Origin: Methanosarcinales archaeon
GTDB lineage: Archaea; Halobacteriota; Syntropharchaeia; Alkanophagales; Methanospirareceae
Assembly: GCA_030665925.1 (NCBI GenBank)
Contig: DAOUYX010000010.1
Span: forward strand, 1-17,403
Direction: 5' to 3'
DNA length: 17,403 nt
Under the pieces are notes generated by a model. That model had not been told where the DNA came from. It was given only the letters and a program-made list of their open reading frames with translations, and did no database searches. A program made the translations under genes and the position numbers. Below, in pieces: positions 8,139-14,340 of this stretch (positions within the stretch are counted from its first letter, which is position 1; every line of letters starts with the position of its first letter).

Positions 8139-8172
8139 AACCGAGGAATATCATTTGGTGCTCACAACTTCA

Positions 8173-8262
8173 CTATTCTTGTCCAGGGTATTCTTCAGGA
8201 TTCTCCTCAAATGCCTTCTTGCATCCGGGGGCACGGAAGTAATATATTCTCCCTTTATAGAA
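8173..8262 (-). pseudogene. Remnant of a YHS metal-binding domain
   Basis: On the minus strand, 29 codons ending in TAG (8173-8175) read YKGRIYYFRAPGC and then KKAFEENPEEYPGQE. This matches the second half of the YHS domain, whose usual pattern is yeGktYYFCs-xC-xxFexxPexY. The first cysteine of the pair is Arg here. An in-frame TAA lies immediately upstream at 8265-8263. A shifted frame before it reads HPCSLINSIKG, possibly the decayed first half. No start codon is available, and the N-terminal half would overlap the permease gene. YHS domains often accompany heavy-metal transporters, which fits the neighbours. I infer a vestigial gene rather than a working one. Confidence 0.5.
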
Positions 8263-8279
8263 TTAATAAGCGAGCAGGG

Positions 8280-8747
8280 ATGGAGATAGATACCAGAAAA
8301 CAAGAAGAGGGCAAGGATCAAAGGACGATTGTAAACTCTTTTTATATAGCGATCAAAAGTTTTGGGACAACACTCCCTATGTTGCTCGGCGTTATCTTGT
8401 TGTTGGGTCTTTTCAGCGTGTTCGTAACAAGCGAGATGATTTCTTCCGTGTTTACCGGTGAATTGTTACGCGATACGGTAATTGGATCACTCATTGGCAG
8501 TATCTCAGCCGGTAATCCTATTATCAGCTACATAATCGGAGGAGAACTTCTAAAAGAGCAGGTGAGTCTCTTTGCGGTAGCAGCATTCATCGTGGCGTGG
8601 GTTACCGTTGGCGTTCTTCAATTCCCGGCCGAAGCCGCGATTCTCGGAAAACGATTTGCCATCGCTCGAAATATACTCGGTTTCATCCTCGCTATCGTGG
8701 TTTCGATAGCTACGGTTACGACGTTAACGTTAATGGCGATCCCATGA
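8280..8747 (+). CDS. Permease subunit, first half of a split COG0701/ArsP-like permease
   Basis: The start at ATG 8280 gives 155 aa. The longer upstream frame is not permease-like and is rejected. The protein has a charged N-terminus of about 16 residues and then four or so membrane helices. The conserved block is SAGNPIISYIIGGELL, then FIVAWVTVGVLQFPAEA and LGKRFAIARN. These are hallmarks of the predicted permease family (COG0701/DUF318, related to ArsP organoarsenical and metalloid permeases). The usual protein in this family is about twice as long, and the other half is encoded by the next gene. The stop codon overlaps the next start as ATGA, so the two are translationally coupled and probably form one transporter. 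The substrate is unknown; context suggests a metal, metalloid or thiol compound. Confidence 0.8.
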   Translation: MEIDTRKQEEGKDQRTIVNSFYIAIKSFGTTLPMLLGVILLLGLFSVFVTSEMISSVFTGELLRDTVIGSLIGSISAGNPIISYIIGGELLKEQVSLFAVAAFIVAWVTVGVLQFPAEAAILGKRFAIARNILGFILAIVVSIATVTTLTLMAIP

Positions 8748-9274
8748 AAGAGAAAAGAGCCACAGAGAATGGAATAAAGAAAAAAGGGGAAGGCTACTAC
8801 TATGGGTTGTACTTCTTAGGCGCGGTGATCGGTCTCTATATCGTTCTTTATCTGCTCGAACCAGACAGCATACAGAAAGCGCTCGAAGCAAGTGGCACTG
8901 TGCTCATTCAGATAGTTCCCGTACTGTTTCTGATATTAATTCTTATGGGTATAGTGAATTATTGTGTCAAACCAAAAACGGTGTCGAAGTACGTTGGTAA
9001 AGGCTCGGGCATCAAAGGATGGTTCTTAGCCGTATCTACGGGGATGCTGAGTCACGGCCCTATTTATATCTGGTATCCGTTATTGAAAGATCTTCGGGAT
9101 CAAGGTATGCGCAGCGGTTTAGTTGCCGTTTTCCTGTACAATCGAGCGATAAAAATTCCGCTACTGCCGTTAATGGTTTATTACTTCGGGATGGCGTTTG
9201 TGGTACTGCTGCTCATTTACATGATTATCGCTTCTATTGTCGAGGGTAAAGTCATTGAAATGATAGAGCGATGA
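8744..9274 (+). CDS. Permease subunit, second half of a split COG0701/ArsP-like permease
   Basis: The start at ATG 8744 overlaps the stop of the previous gene by ATGA. The same frame is open further upstream, but that part is the out-of-frame shadow of the first subunit. The product is 176 aa with about four helices. It has the family motif STGMLSHGPIYIWYPLLKDL, followed by FLYNRAIKIPLLPLMVYYFG, which matches the C-terminal half of COG0701-type permeases. The positively charged NRAIK segment between helices is typical. The two subunits together give about 330 aa, close to the single-chain permeases. It is convergent with the cysteine-rich regulator, 17 bp between stop codons, which hints at a shared function. 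Confidence 0.8.
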   Translation: MKEKRATENGIKKKGEGYYYGLYFLGAVIGLYIVLYLLEPDSIQKALEASGTVLIQIVPVLFLILILMGIVNYCVKPKTVSKYVGKGSGIKGWFLAVSTGMLSHGPIYIWYPLLKDLRDQGMRSGLVAVFLYNRAIKIPLLPLMVYYFGMAFVVLLLIYMIIASIVEGKVIEMIER

Positions 9275-9291
9275 ACTTTTCAAGACTTTAG

Positions 9292-9900
9292 TTAGTCTAC
9301 TTCAACGGCAAAAGAGCAGCACCTATCTCCATTTGCGATACAGCTCTTTTGCTCGACACGTGCATTGAGCAAACTACTGATGAAGCTCCGATTAAACTCA
9401 CACATGATCTCACCGAACTCCATTGCGATCTCATAAACGAGACAATTGTATTCTTTTATTAATATGTGGCCCTCCTCTCGCTCCATCTCTGCGAATCCCC
9501 CCAGTTCGCTCAATATTTCCACGACCGACTCCACATCTCCGTCGTTCCTCATTCTTCCTTTGTAATGCGATGCTTGTTCAGTTCCCAATCGCCCCATCAA
9601 CGCTCTCACCGCTTCTGGCCCTTCCCTATCTATTATGTCCTTGATAATCCACTTAAAAAAGTCGGAATAAGCATTAGGGAATAGTTTTTCAGCTTTTTCG
9701 GTGAGCAAATAAAAGACTTTCGGTCTCCCCAATTTTTCCTTCACTGATGTTCTTGTTATCAGACCATCCCGCTCCAAAATAGACAGATGCTGCCTCGTCG
9801 CAGTCGGCGAAATTCCCAATTGTGAACACAATTCGTCAACAGAAGAATTCTTCCGCTTCAAAGTGTCGAGAATATCAGATCTCGGATCTGCCACATGCAT
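9292..9900 (-). CDS. Winged-helix transcriptional regulator with C-terminal cysteine cluster (COG2345/SufR-like)
   Basis: With the start at ATG 9900 the protein is 202 aa. The N-terminus is an ArsR/DeoR-like winged helix: VDELCSQLGISPTATRQHLS (21-40) is the helix-turn-helix and LITRTSVKEKLGRPKVFYLL (47-66) the wing. The C-terminal half has cysteines at 153, 167, 187, 194 and 195, in the context NC-x13-C-x19-C-x-x-GD-x-CC. This resembles SufR/COG2345 proteins, where such cysteines bind an iron-sulfur cluster or metal. It may sense metal, iron-sulfur or redox state and control its neighbours; that is inference. A longer start at 9939 is possible but would place the strong TATA box inside the coding region. 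The TATA box lies 21-30 nt before ATG 9900, implying a leaderless mRNA. Confidence 0.82.
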   Translation of the reverse strand: MHVADPRSDILDTLKRKNSSVDELCSQLGISPTATRQHLSILERDGLITRTSVKEKLGRPKVFYLLTEKAEKLFPNAYSDFFKWIIKDIIDREGPEAVRALMGRLGTEQASHYKGRMRNDGDVESVVEILSELGGFAEMEREEGHILIKEYNCLVYEIAMEFGEIMCEFNRSFISSLLNARVEQKSCIANGDRCCSFAVEVD

Positions 9901-9920
9901 GATTAGGTAAAAAGCGGAGG

Positions 9921-9930
9921 GGTATATAAA
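9921..9930 (-). promoter_or_regulatory. TATA box of the cysteine-rich regulator, decides its start
   Basis: On the minus strand AAATTTATATACCCC contains a near-ideal archaeal TATA box (TTTATATACC). Its centre is about 26 nt before ATG 9900, the distance expected between a TATA box and the first transcribed base. This supports a leaderless transcript and the shorter protein. Confidence 0.6.
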
Positions 9931-9964
9931 TTTTTCCATTTTAGATAATTAAAAGTTTTTATAG

Positions 9965-10019
9965 TTATAAAAGTAAAAACATAATGTAGTGTAAATACTA
10001 CAAAAAGTTTAGGAGGTGA
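9965..10019 (+). promoter_or_regulatory. Promoter, palindrome and strong Shine-Dalgarno of the repeat surface protein
   Basis: A TATA-like GTTATAAAAG (9965-9974) is followed by a perfect inverted repeat, TGTAGT-GTAAAT-ACTACA (9985-10002). The repeat covers the expected transcription start (about 9996). A consensus Shine-Dalgarno AGGAGGTGA (10011-10019) precedes ATG 10024 by 4 nt. The palindrome has the size of a dimeric winged-helix regulator site and could be the operator of the divergent regulator. Confidence 0.55.
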
Positions 10020-10023
10020 AAAA

Positions 10024-11430
10024 ATGAAAAGCGGAAGAAGAAGAAGAAAATTTTTGATGGTTTTGCCATTCGCGATTCTGTTTATGGCGTGCGTAAGTGT
10101 CGGATGCGTAAGTGGAGCGACACCGCCTGAAGAGGCATGGAACACGACCTTCGGCGGTCCTGACCGTGATGTGGCACGGTCTGTTCAGCAAACTGCAGAT
10201 GGCGGCTATATTCTCGCAGGAGGCACGTACTCCTTCGAAACTGGTAGGAGCGATGCACGGATTGTAAAAACCGATTCAGTAGGAAAGGAGCTATGGAACA
10301 AAACCTTTGGCGGTGCCAACCATGATTGGGCAATTTCAGTCCAGCAGACGGTAGACGGTGGCTATATTCTCGCAGGAGGGACGGACTCCTACGGTGCTGG
10401 TAGGAGTGATGCGTGGTTGATAAAAACCGATTCAATGGGAAACGAGCTATGGAACAAAACCTTTGGTGGAACTGGTGGAGATTGGGCAATTTCAATTCAG
10501 CATACTACGGACGGTGGGTACATCCTCGCAGGCTATACGCGGTCATATGGTGCGGGTAGTAGTGATATGTGGTTGTTGAAGACCGATTCCAAGGGCAGAG
10601 AGCAATGGAACAAGACCTTCGGTGGTACTGGTAGTGATGTAGCATTCTCTGTTCAGCATACCACGGACGGCGGCTACATCATTGCAGGATATACGCGGTC
10701 GTATGTTGCGGGTTATGGCAGTGATATGTGGCTGGTGAAGACCGATTCCAAGGGCAGAGAGCAATGGAACAAGACCTTCGGAGGTGCGGGCTTGGATGGA
10801 GCAAGTTATGTCCAGCAGACTACAGACGGTGGCTACATCATTGCAGGAGATCTGGAGCCGTACGGTGTTAATAGTAAGCCGGATGCCTGGCTGGTAAAAA
10901 CCGATTCTGCGGGAAACGAACAATGGAACATGACCTTTGGAGGTCCTGATTGGGATCGTGCAAGTTCTGCACAGCAGACAGCAGATGGAGGGTACATAGT
11001 AGCGGGAGAGACGGAGTCGTACGTTGTTGATACTGCTGATGCTTGGCTATTGAAAACCGATTCAAGTGGAACCGCTCTCTGGAACAAGACCTTCGGCGGT
11101 ACGAACTTGGACGGAGTAAATGCAGTCCAGCAGACAGCAGATGGCGGCTACATCATTGCAGGAAGCACGGAATCGTACGATGCTAGTGATCGTGACTTTT
11201 GGTTGGTAAAGGTAAACGAAGAGCTAAAAGAATCTCCAATAGAGCTAGCAAAACCTCCGATTGAACCGAGAGCACCCATATCAACAGCATCTCTAATTGA
11301 ACTAAAGGCATCTCCGGTTGAATCAAGAGAATACCAAACCCAAATCCCAGGATTTAAAATCATGGGGGTGCTGCTCGGTTTGATAATGAGTGCCGTTCTC
11401 GTGACGTTGAGAAAAAAGAATGAAAAATAG
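10024..11430 (+). CDS. Secreted seven-repeat beta-propeller-type surface protein with PGF-type C-terminal anchor
   Basis: This 468-aa protein begins with an Arg-rich n-region and a hydrophobic core (about 10-31), a clear export signal. Seven repeats of 52-53 aa follow, each starting WN-x-TFGG and containing DGGYIxAG and (D/F)WLxKTD-like blocks (residues 39 to about 398). The pattern resembles Delta-60/PQQ-like repeats common in methanogen and ANME genomes. Seven units suggest one closed seven-bladed propeller. Each repeat start also holds an N-x-T sequon. A Pro/Ala/Ser/Glu-rich stalk (about 400-438) leads to IPGF, a membrane helix and a basic tail LRKKNEK. This is the architecture of PGF-CTERM proteins processed by archaeosortase A. 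The binding partner is unknown. It is preceded by a strong Shine-Dalgarno and followed by a terminator, so it is monocistronic. Confidence 0.88.
   Translation: MKSGRRRRKFLMVLPFAILFMACVSVGCVSGATPPEEAWNTTFGGPDRDVARSVQQTADGGYILAGGTYSFETGRSDARIVKTDSVGKELWNKTFGGANHDWAISVQQTVDGGYILAGGTDSYGAGRSDAWLIKTDSMGNELWNKTFGGTGGDWAISIQHTTDGGYILAGYTRSYGAGSSDMWLLKTDSKGREQWNKTFGGTGSDVAFSVQHTTDGGYIIAGYTRSYVAGYGSDMWLVKTDSKGREQWNKTFGGAGLDGASYVQQTTDGGYIIAGDLEPYGVNSKPDAWLVKTDSAGNEQWNMTFGGPDWDRASSAQQTADGGYIVAGETESYVVDTADAWLLKTDSSGTALWNKTFGGTNLDGVNAVQQTADGGYIIAGSTESYDASDRDFWLVKVNEELKESPIELAKPPIEPRAPISTASLIELKASPVESREYQTQIPGFKIMGVLLGLIMSAVLVTLRKKNEK
10138..11215 (+). repeat. Seven tandem 156-159 bp coding repeats
   Basis: Repeat units start at the TGG of WN-x-TFGG at 10138, 10294, 10450, 10606, 10765, 10924 and 11080. 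The spacings are 156, 156, 156, 159, 159 and 156 bp. Units 3 and 4 are the most alike at DNA level, pointing to recent duplication. The extra codon in units 4 and 5 lies in the loop after the TRSYVAG/LEPYGVN segments. Confidence 0.9.
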
Positions 11431-11436
11431 ACTAAT

Positions 11437-11467
11437 AAGGGGATAAAAGATCCCCTTTTCTTTTTTT
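11437..11467 (+). terminator. Intrinsic-type terminator of the surface protein gene
   Basis: AAGGGGAT (11437-11444) pairs perfectly with ATCCCCTT (11450-11457) around a 5-nt loop. A T-rich tract with one C runs to 11467. It begins 7 nt after the stop codon and is the clearest terminator in the window. Confidence 0.85.
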
Positions 11468-11609
11468 ATATTTATAAAAGCGCTTTAGGATACCTTCGTG
11501 TCTGCAAATTAAAATTAGATGGTCTTACAGGACAGAAACAGTCTCTCGCAGCCTGTTCTGGGTCGGATTGTCGTTTAACTTTTCTTCACAAACAAACGAG
11601 TGCCTAACG
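11468..11609. other. Intergenic region between the surface protein and gyrA, with weak structure
   Basis: No gene is called. CAGGACAG (11528-11535) and CTGTTCTG (11553-11560) can pair with one G-U around a 17-nt loop. AAAGCGCTTT near 11477-11486 is a palindrome. A 37-codon minus-strand open stretch (11472-11585) without a start reads in part SDPEQAARDCFCPVRPSNFN. It looks mildly protein-like and could be a remnant or part of a dispersed repeat. Confidence 0.35.
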
Positions 11610-14102
11610 CTATACCACGTCCACCGCTACTATTCGTTCACCAGCCTTCACCTTCATTAACCGTACACCCTGCGTGTTCCTACCTTGAACGGGAATTTTT
11701 TTCACCGCAGTCTTGGTCACCATATTATCAGACGTAGCAATCATCAATTCGTCATCCTTCTTTACTTGCTTGATACACACTACGTTTCCGTTTCGCTCTG
11801 CACCTCGAATGCTAATCACGCCTTTGCCACCCCGGTGTGTTTCGCGATAAGCATCCAGTTTCGTTCTTTTTCCATAACCTTTCTCCGTTATCGTAACAAG
11901 TCTTGAATCACTCAAACTCAAGTCCACAGCCTCTATACTTGCTATCTCATCGCCAGGGTCCAATCTCATCCCCCGTACTCCAGATGCGTATCTGCCCATC
12001 TCCCGCAATTCATCTTCCTGGAACAAGATCGCCTTGCCTTTCTTAGAACTCAGGATTATACCCGTTTGCTCGCCACCGGATATTAGCGCCACATCGGCTA
12101 ACACGTCGTCTTTGCGTCGGTCAACCCGAACGGCGACGATTCCCGTAACGCGTATCGACTTCAGATTCGCGAGTGCGCTTCTCTTTACCACGCCTCGTTT
12201 TGTAGCAAAAACGATAAACGCGTTTTCTATAGCACTATCCACCTCTTCTGGTATAGCAACAGCAGATACGATTTTCTCTTTCTCTTCTATGACCGCGCTC
12301 AGCCCGTGAAGGTTCACCAGCGGCTTCCCCTTCGCATGTCGGCTCGTTGGGAGGATTTCATAGGTCTTCACCTGGTATGCCCTGCCATATTCGGTAAGTA
12401 GAATCAGACGTTCCCGCGTAGACGCACGTATGAAATTAACGATAAAATCGTCTTCTCTCTTATCTATCACGGCTATTCCCTTTCCACCTCGCTGCTGCCG
12501 TTTAAAAATATCCGCTGATAATCGCTTCACATAATCGCGCTGTGTTAAAAATAGGATTACTTCCTCCTCTTCTATAAAATCACGCTCGCTTAACGCCACC
12601 ATCTCCTCTATATCTGTCCTTCTCGCATCGCCGTACTTATCCTTCAGCTCTATTAGTTCTTCTTTAATAACGCCGAATATGCGAGCTTCACTTGCCAGTA
12701 CCTCCTTTAACCACGCTATTTTTCGCTCCAGCTCAGCCCGTTCGGTTTCTATCTTGTCACGCTCCAGGGCACTCAATCGCGAGAGCCGCATATCCAGTAT
12801 CTCTTTCGCTTGCGCCTCACTCAACTCAAATTGCGCGATCAGTGCGGCTTGCGCGGCTTTACTATCGCTCGACGCTTTTATTAGTTTTATCACCTCGTCA
12901 ATATGCGAAATCGCGATGATCAAGCCTTCTAAAATGTGTCTCCGTTTCTCCGCACGCTCCAATTCGTAGTGCAGCCTGCGGATTGTTACCTCTTTACGAT
13001 GCTTTATGTAGCATTCGATGAGCTCCTTGAGCGTTAATACGCGCGGTTCGCCATCCACGAGCGCGAGATTGATCACACCAAACGTAGTCTCCAATTGCGT
13101 GTGCTTATAAAGCCGGTTTAAAATGATGAGGGCATTAGCGCCCGTTTTCAATGTTATGACAATCCGCATACCTTTGCGGTCTGATTCGTCCCGTAACCCC
13201 GTAATGCTGTCTACCTTATATCTCCTGACGAACTCCGCGATCTCTTCTACCAGTTTGCTTTTGTTTACCTGGTAAGGAATCTCCTTTATGATTATGCTCT
13301 CTCTTTTACTTTTGGCCTTTTGTTCGAACTCTGCCTTTGCTCGCAGCTTTATGCTGCCTCTACCGGTCTCATACGCCCGTTTTATACCTTCGTAGCCAGA
13401 AATGATCCCGCCCGTGGGGAAATCAGGAGCTTGTATTATGCCCATCAACTCGCCAATACTCACGTCTGGCTCGTCTATCACTCTTATTATACCGTCAACC
13501 ACTTCTGCTAAGTTGTGTGGCGGCATATTCGTAGCCATACCAACCGCAATACCAGAAGAGCCGTTTATCAAGAGGTTAGGTAGCTTTGCGGGTAATATCT
13601 GCGGCTCTTTCAGTGTATTATCGAAATTGGGAGTCCAGGCGACGGTATCCTTATCGAGGTCAAGCAGCAGCTCCTCAGCTATTTTTGACAGCCTCGCTTC
13701 GGTGTATCGCATTGCAGCCGCGGAATCTCCGTCTACGCTGCCGAAATTACCCTGACCATCTACTAACGGGTATCGGTAAGAGAAATCCTGCGCCATTCTC
13801 ACCATTGTGTCGTAAATGGCAACGTCACCGTGAGGATGGTATTTACCCATGACGTCGCCGACTATCCTCGCGGATTTCTTGTGCGGTCGGTTATGTGCGA
13901 CACCAAGCTCATGCATGCCGTATAATATACGACGATGCACGGGTTTCAGACCGTCACGAGCGTCAGGAAGAGCCCTTCCTACAATCACGCTCATTGCGTA
14001 GTCTATATACGAGCGCTTCATCTCGTCCTCAACGCTGACCTCTATGATTCGCTCACGTTCTTCAGCCGGCTCCTCGTTTAATTCACGCTCGTTTTCGTTC
14101 AT
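11610..14102 (-). CDS. gyrA: DNA gyrase subunit A
   Basis: With the start at ATG 14102 the protein is 830 aa, the usual GyrA length. It is the breakage-reunion subunit that introduces negative supercoils together with GyrB. The winged-helix CAP region has GKYHPHGDVAIYDT (86-99) and the catalytic Tyr133 in MRYTEARLS. A coiled-coil tower spans about 360-490. The C-terminal pinwheel starts with a GyrA-box, here QQRGGKG (536-542) instead of QRRGGKG. Its presence marks gyrase rather than topoisomerase IV or ParC. The residue matching E. coli Ser83 is Val94; the Asp87 equivalent (Asp98) is kept. A start at 14168 would add 22 residues that include the TATA box, so the shorter form is preferred. gyrB is not next to it on either side. 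Confidence 0.96.
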   Translation of the reverse strand: MNENERELNEEPAEERERIIEVSVEDEMKRSYIDYAMSVIVGRALPDARDGLKPVHRRILYGMHELGVAHNRPHKKSARIVGDVMGKYHPHGDVAIYDTMVRMAQDFSYRYPLVDGQGNFGSVDGDSAAAMRYTEARLSKIAEELLLDLDKDTVAWTPNFDNTLKEPQILPAKLPNLLINGSSGIAVGMATNMPPHNLAEVVDGIIRVIDEPDVSIGELMGIIQAPDFPTGGIISGYEGIKRAYETGRGSIKLRAKAEFEQKAKSKRESIIIKEIPYQVNKSKLVEEIAEFVRRYKVDSITGLRDESDRKGMRIVITLKTGANALIILNRLYKHTQLETTFGVINLALVDGEPRVLTLKELIECYIKHRKEVTIRRLHYELERAEKRRHILEGLIIAISHIDEVIKLIKASSDSKAAQAALIAQFELSEAQAKEILDMRLSRLSALERDKIETERAELERKIAWLKEVLASEARIFGVIKEELIELKDKYGDARRTDIEEMVALSERDFIEEEEVILFLTQRDYVKRLSADIFKRQQRGGKGIAVIDKREDDFIVNFIRASTRERLILLTEYGRAYQVKTYEILPTSRHAKGKPLVNLHGLSAVIEEKEKIVSAVAIPEEVDSAIENAFIVFATKRGVVKRSALANLKSIRVTGIVAVRVDRRKDDVLADVALISGGEQTGIILSSKKGKAILFQEDELREMGRYASGVRGMRLDPGDEIASIEAVDLSLSDSRLVTITEKGYGKRTKLDAYRETHRGGKGVISIRGAERNGNVVCIKQVKKDDELMIATSDNMVTKTAVKKIPVQGRNTQGVRLMKVKAGERIVAVDVV

Positions 14103-14123
14103 AGTTTCATATCCAGGAATCAG

Positions 14124-14136
14124 AATTATAGTATAG
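14124..14136 (-). promoter_or_regulatory. Candidate gyrA TATA box
   Basis: On the minus strand CTATACTATAATT is centred about 28 nt before ATG 14102. Transcription would start at or just before that ATG, giving a leaderless or nearly leaderless mRNA. No Shine-Dalgarno precedes the ATG, which agrees. Confidence 0.5.
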
Positions 14137-14272
14137 AATTGAACGTAATAAAATGTGTTTTTCCTCATTAAAGTAGTTTCAGAAAAATGCGTTCGTTGCT
14201 GTTTTGATTTGATGAAATGGCGGATAAACGAGAACTGATAACCGGGCGTTAGAGACGAAAACCGCAGCCTGT

Positions 14273-14333
14273 AAACTTTTATATTGGATAAGGACGATAG
14301 TATTTATTAGATATAAGTGATTTGGTGCGGAGG
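14273..14333 (+). promoter_or_regulatory. dnaK promoter and Shine-Dalgarno
   Basis: GTAAACTTTTATATT (14271-14285) looks like a BRE plus TATA, with transcription expected near 14306. A second AT-rich element, ATTTATTAGATATAAG, lies at 14302-14317. GGAGG (14329-14333) precedes ATG 14341 by 7 nt. No CIRCE-type inverted repeat is present, so HrcA control is not suggested. Confidence 0.5.
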
Positions 14334-14340
14334 CTAAAAA

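Larger units (their letters stand above)
8055..8279. other. Divergent region between mntP and the permease pair
   Basis: The first half holds a short tandem 8-mer repeat (8115-8138). The second half holds an antisense YHS-domain remnant. Weak TATA-like elements for the permease lie at about 8240-8247 (AATATATT) and 8254-8260 (TTTATAG). A purine-rich GCAGGG sits just before the ATG at 8280. The plus-strand frame stays open back to 8073, but that extension has no permease features. Confidence 0.45.

Noticed and set aside
8055..8172. Manganese (yybP-ykoY) riboswitch before mntP
   Set aside because: The short upstream region shows only tandem 8-mers and a 5-bp hairpin, not the conserved riboswitch core.
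8073..8279. N-terminal extension of the first permease subunit
   Set aside because: The 69 extra residues have no family features and overlap a tandem repeat and a coding remnant on the other strand. ATG 8280 gives a normal permease start.
14103..14340. CIRCE/HrcA operator upstream of dnaK
   Set aside because: No TTAGCACTC-N9-GAGTGCTAA-like inverted repeat is present.
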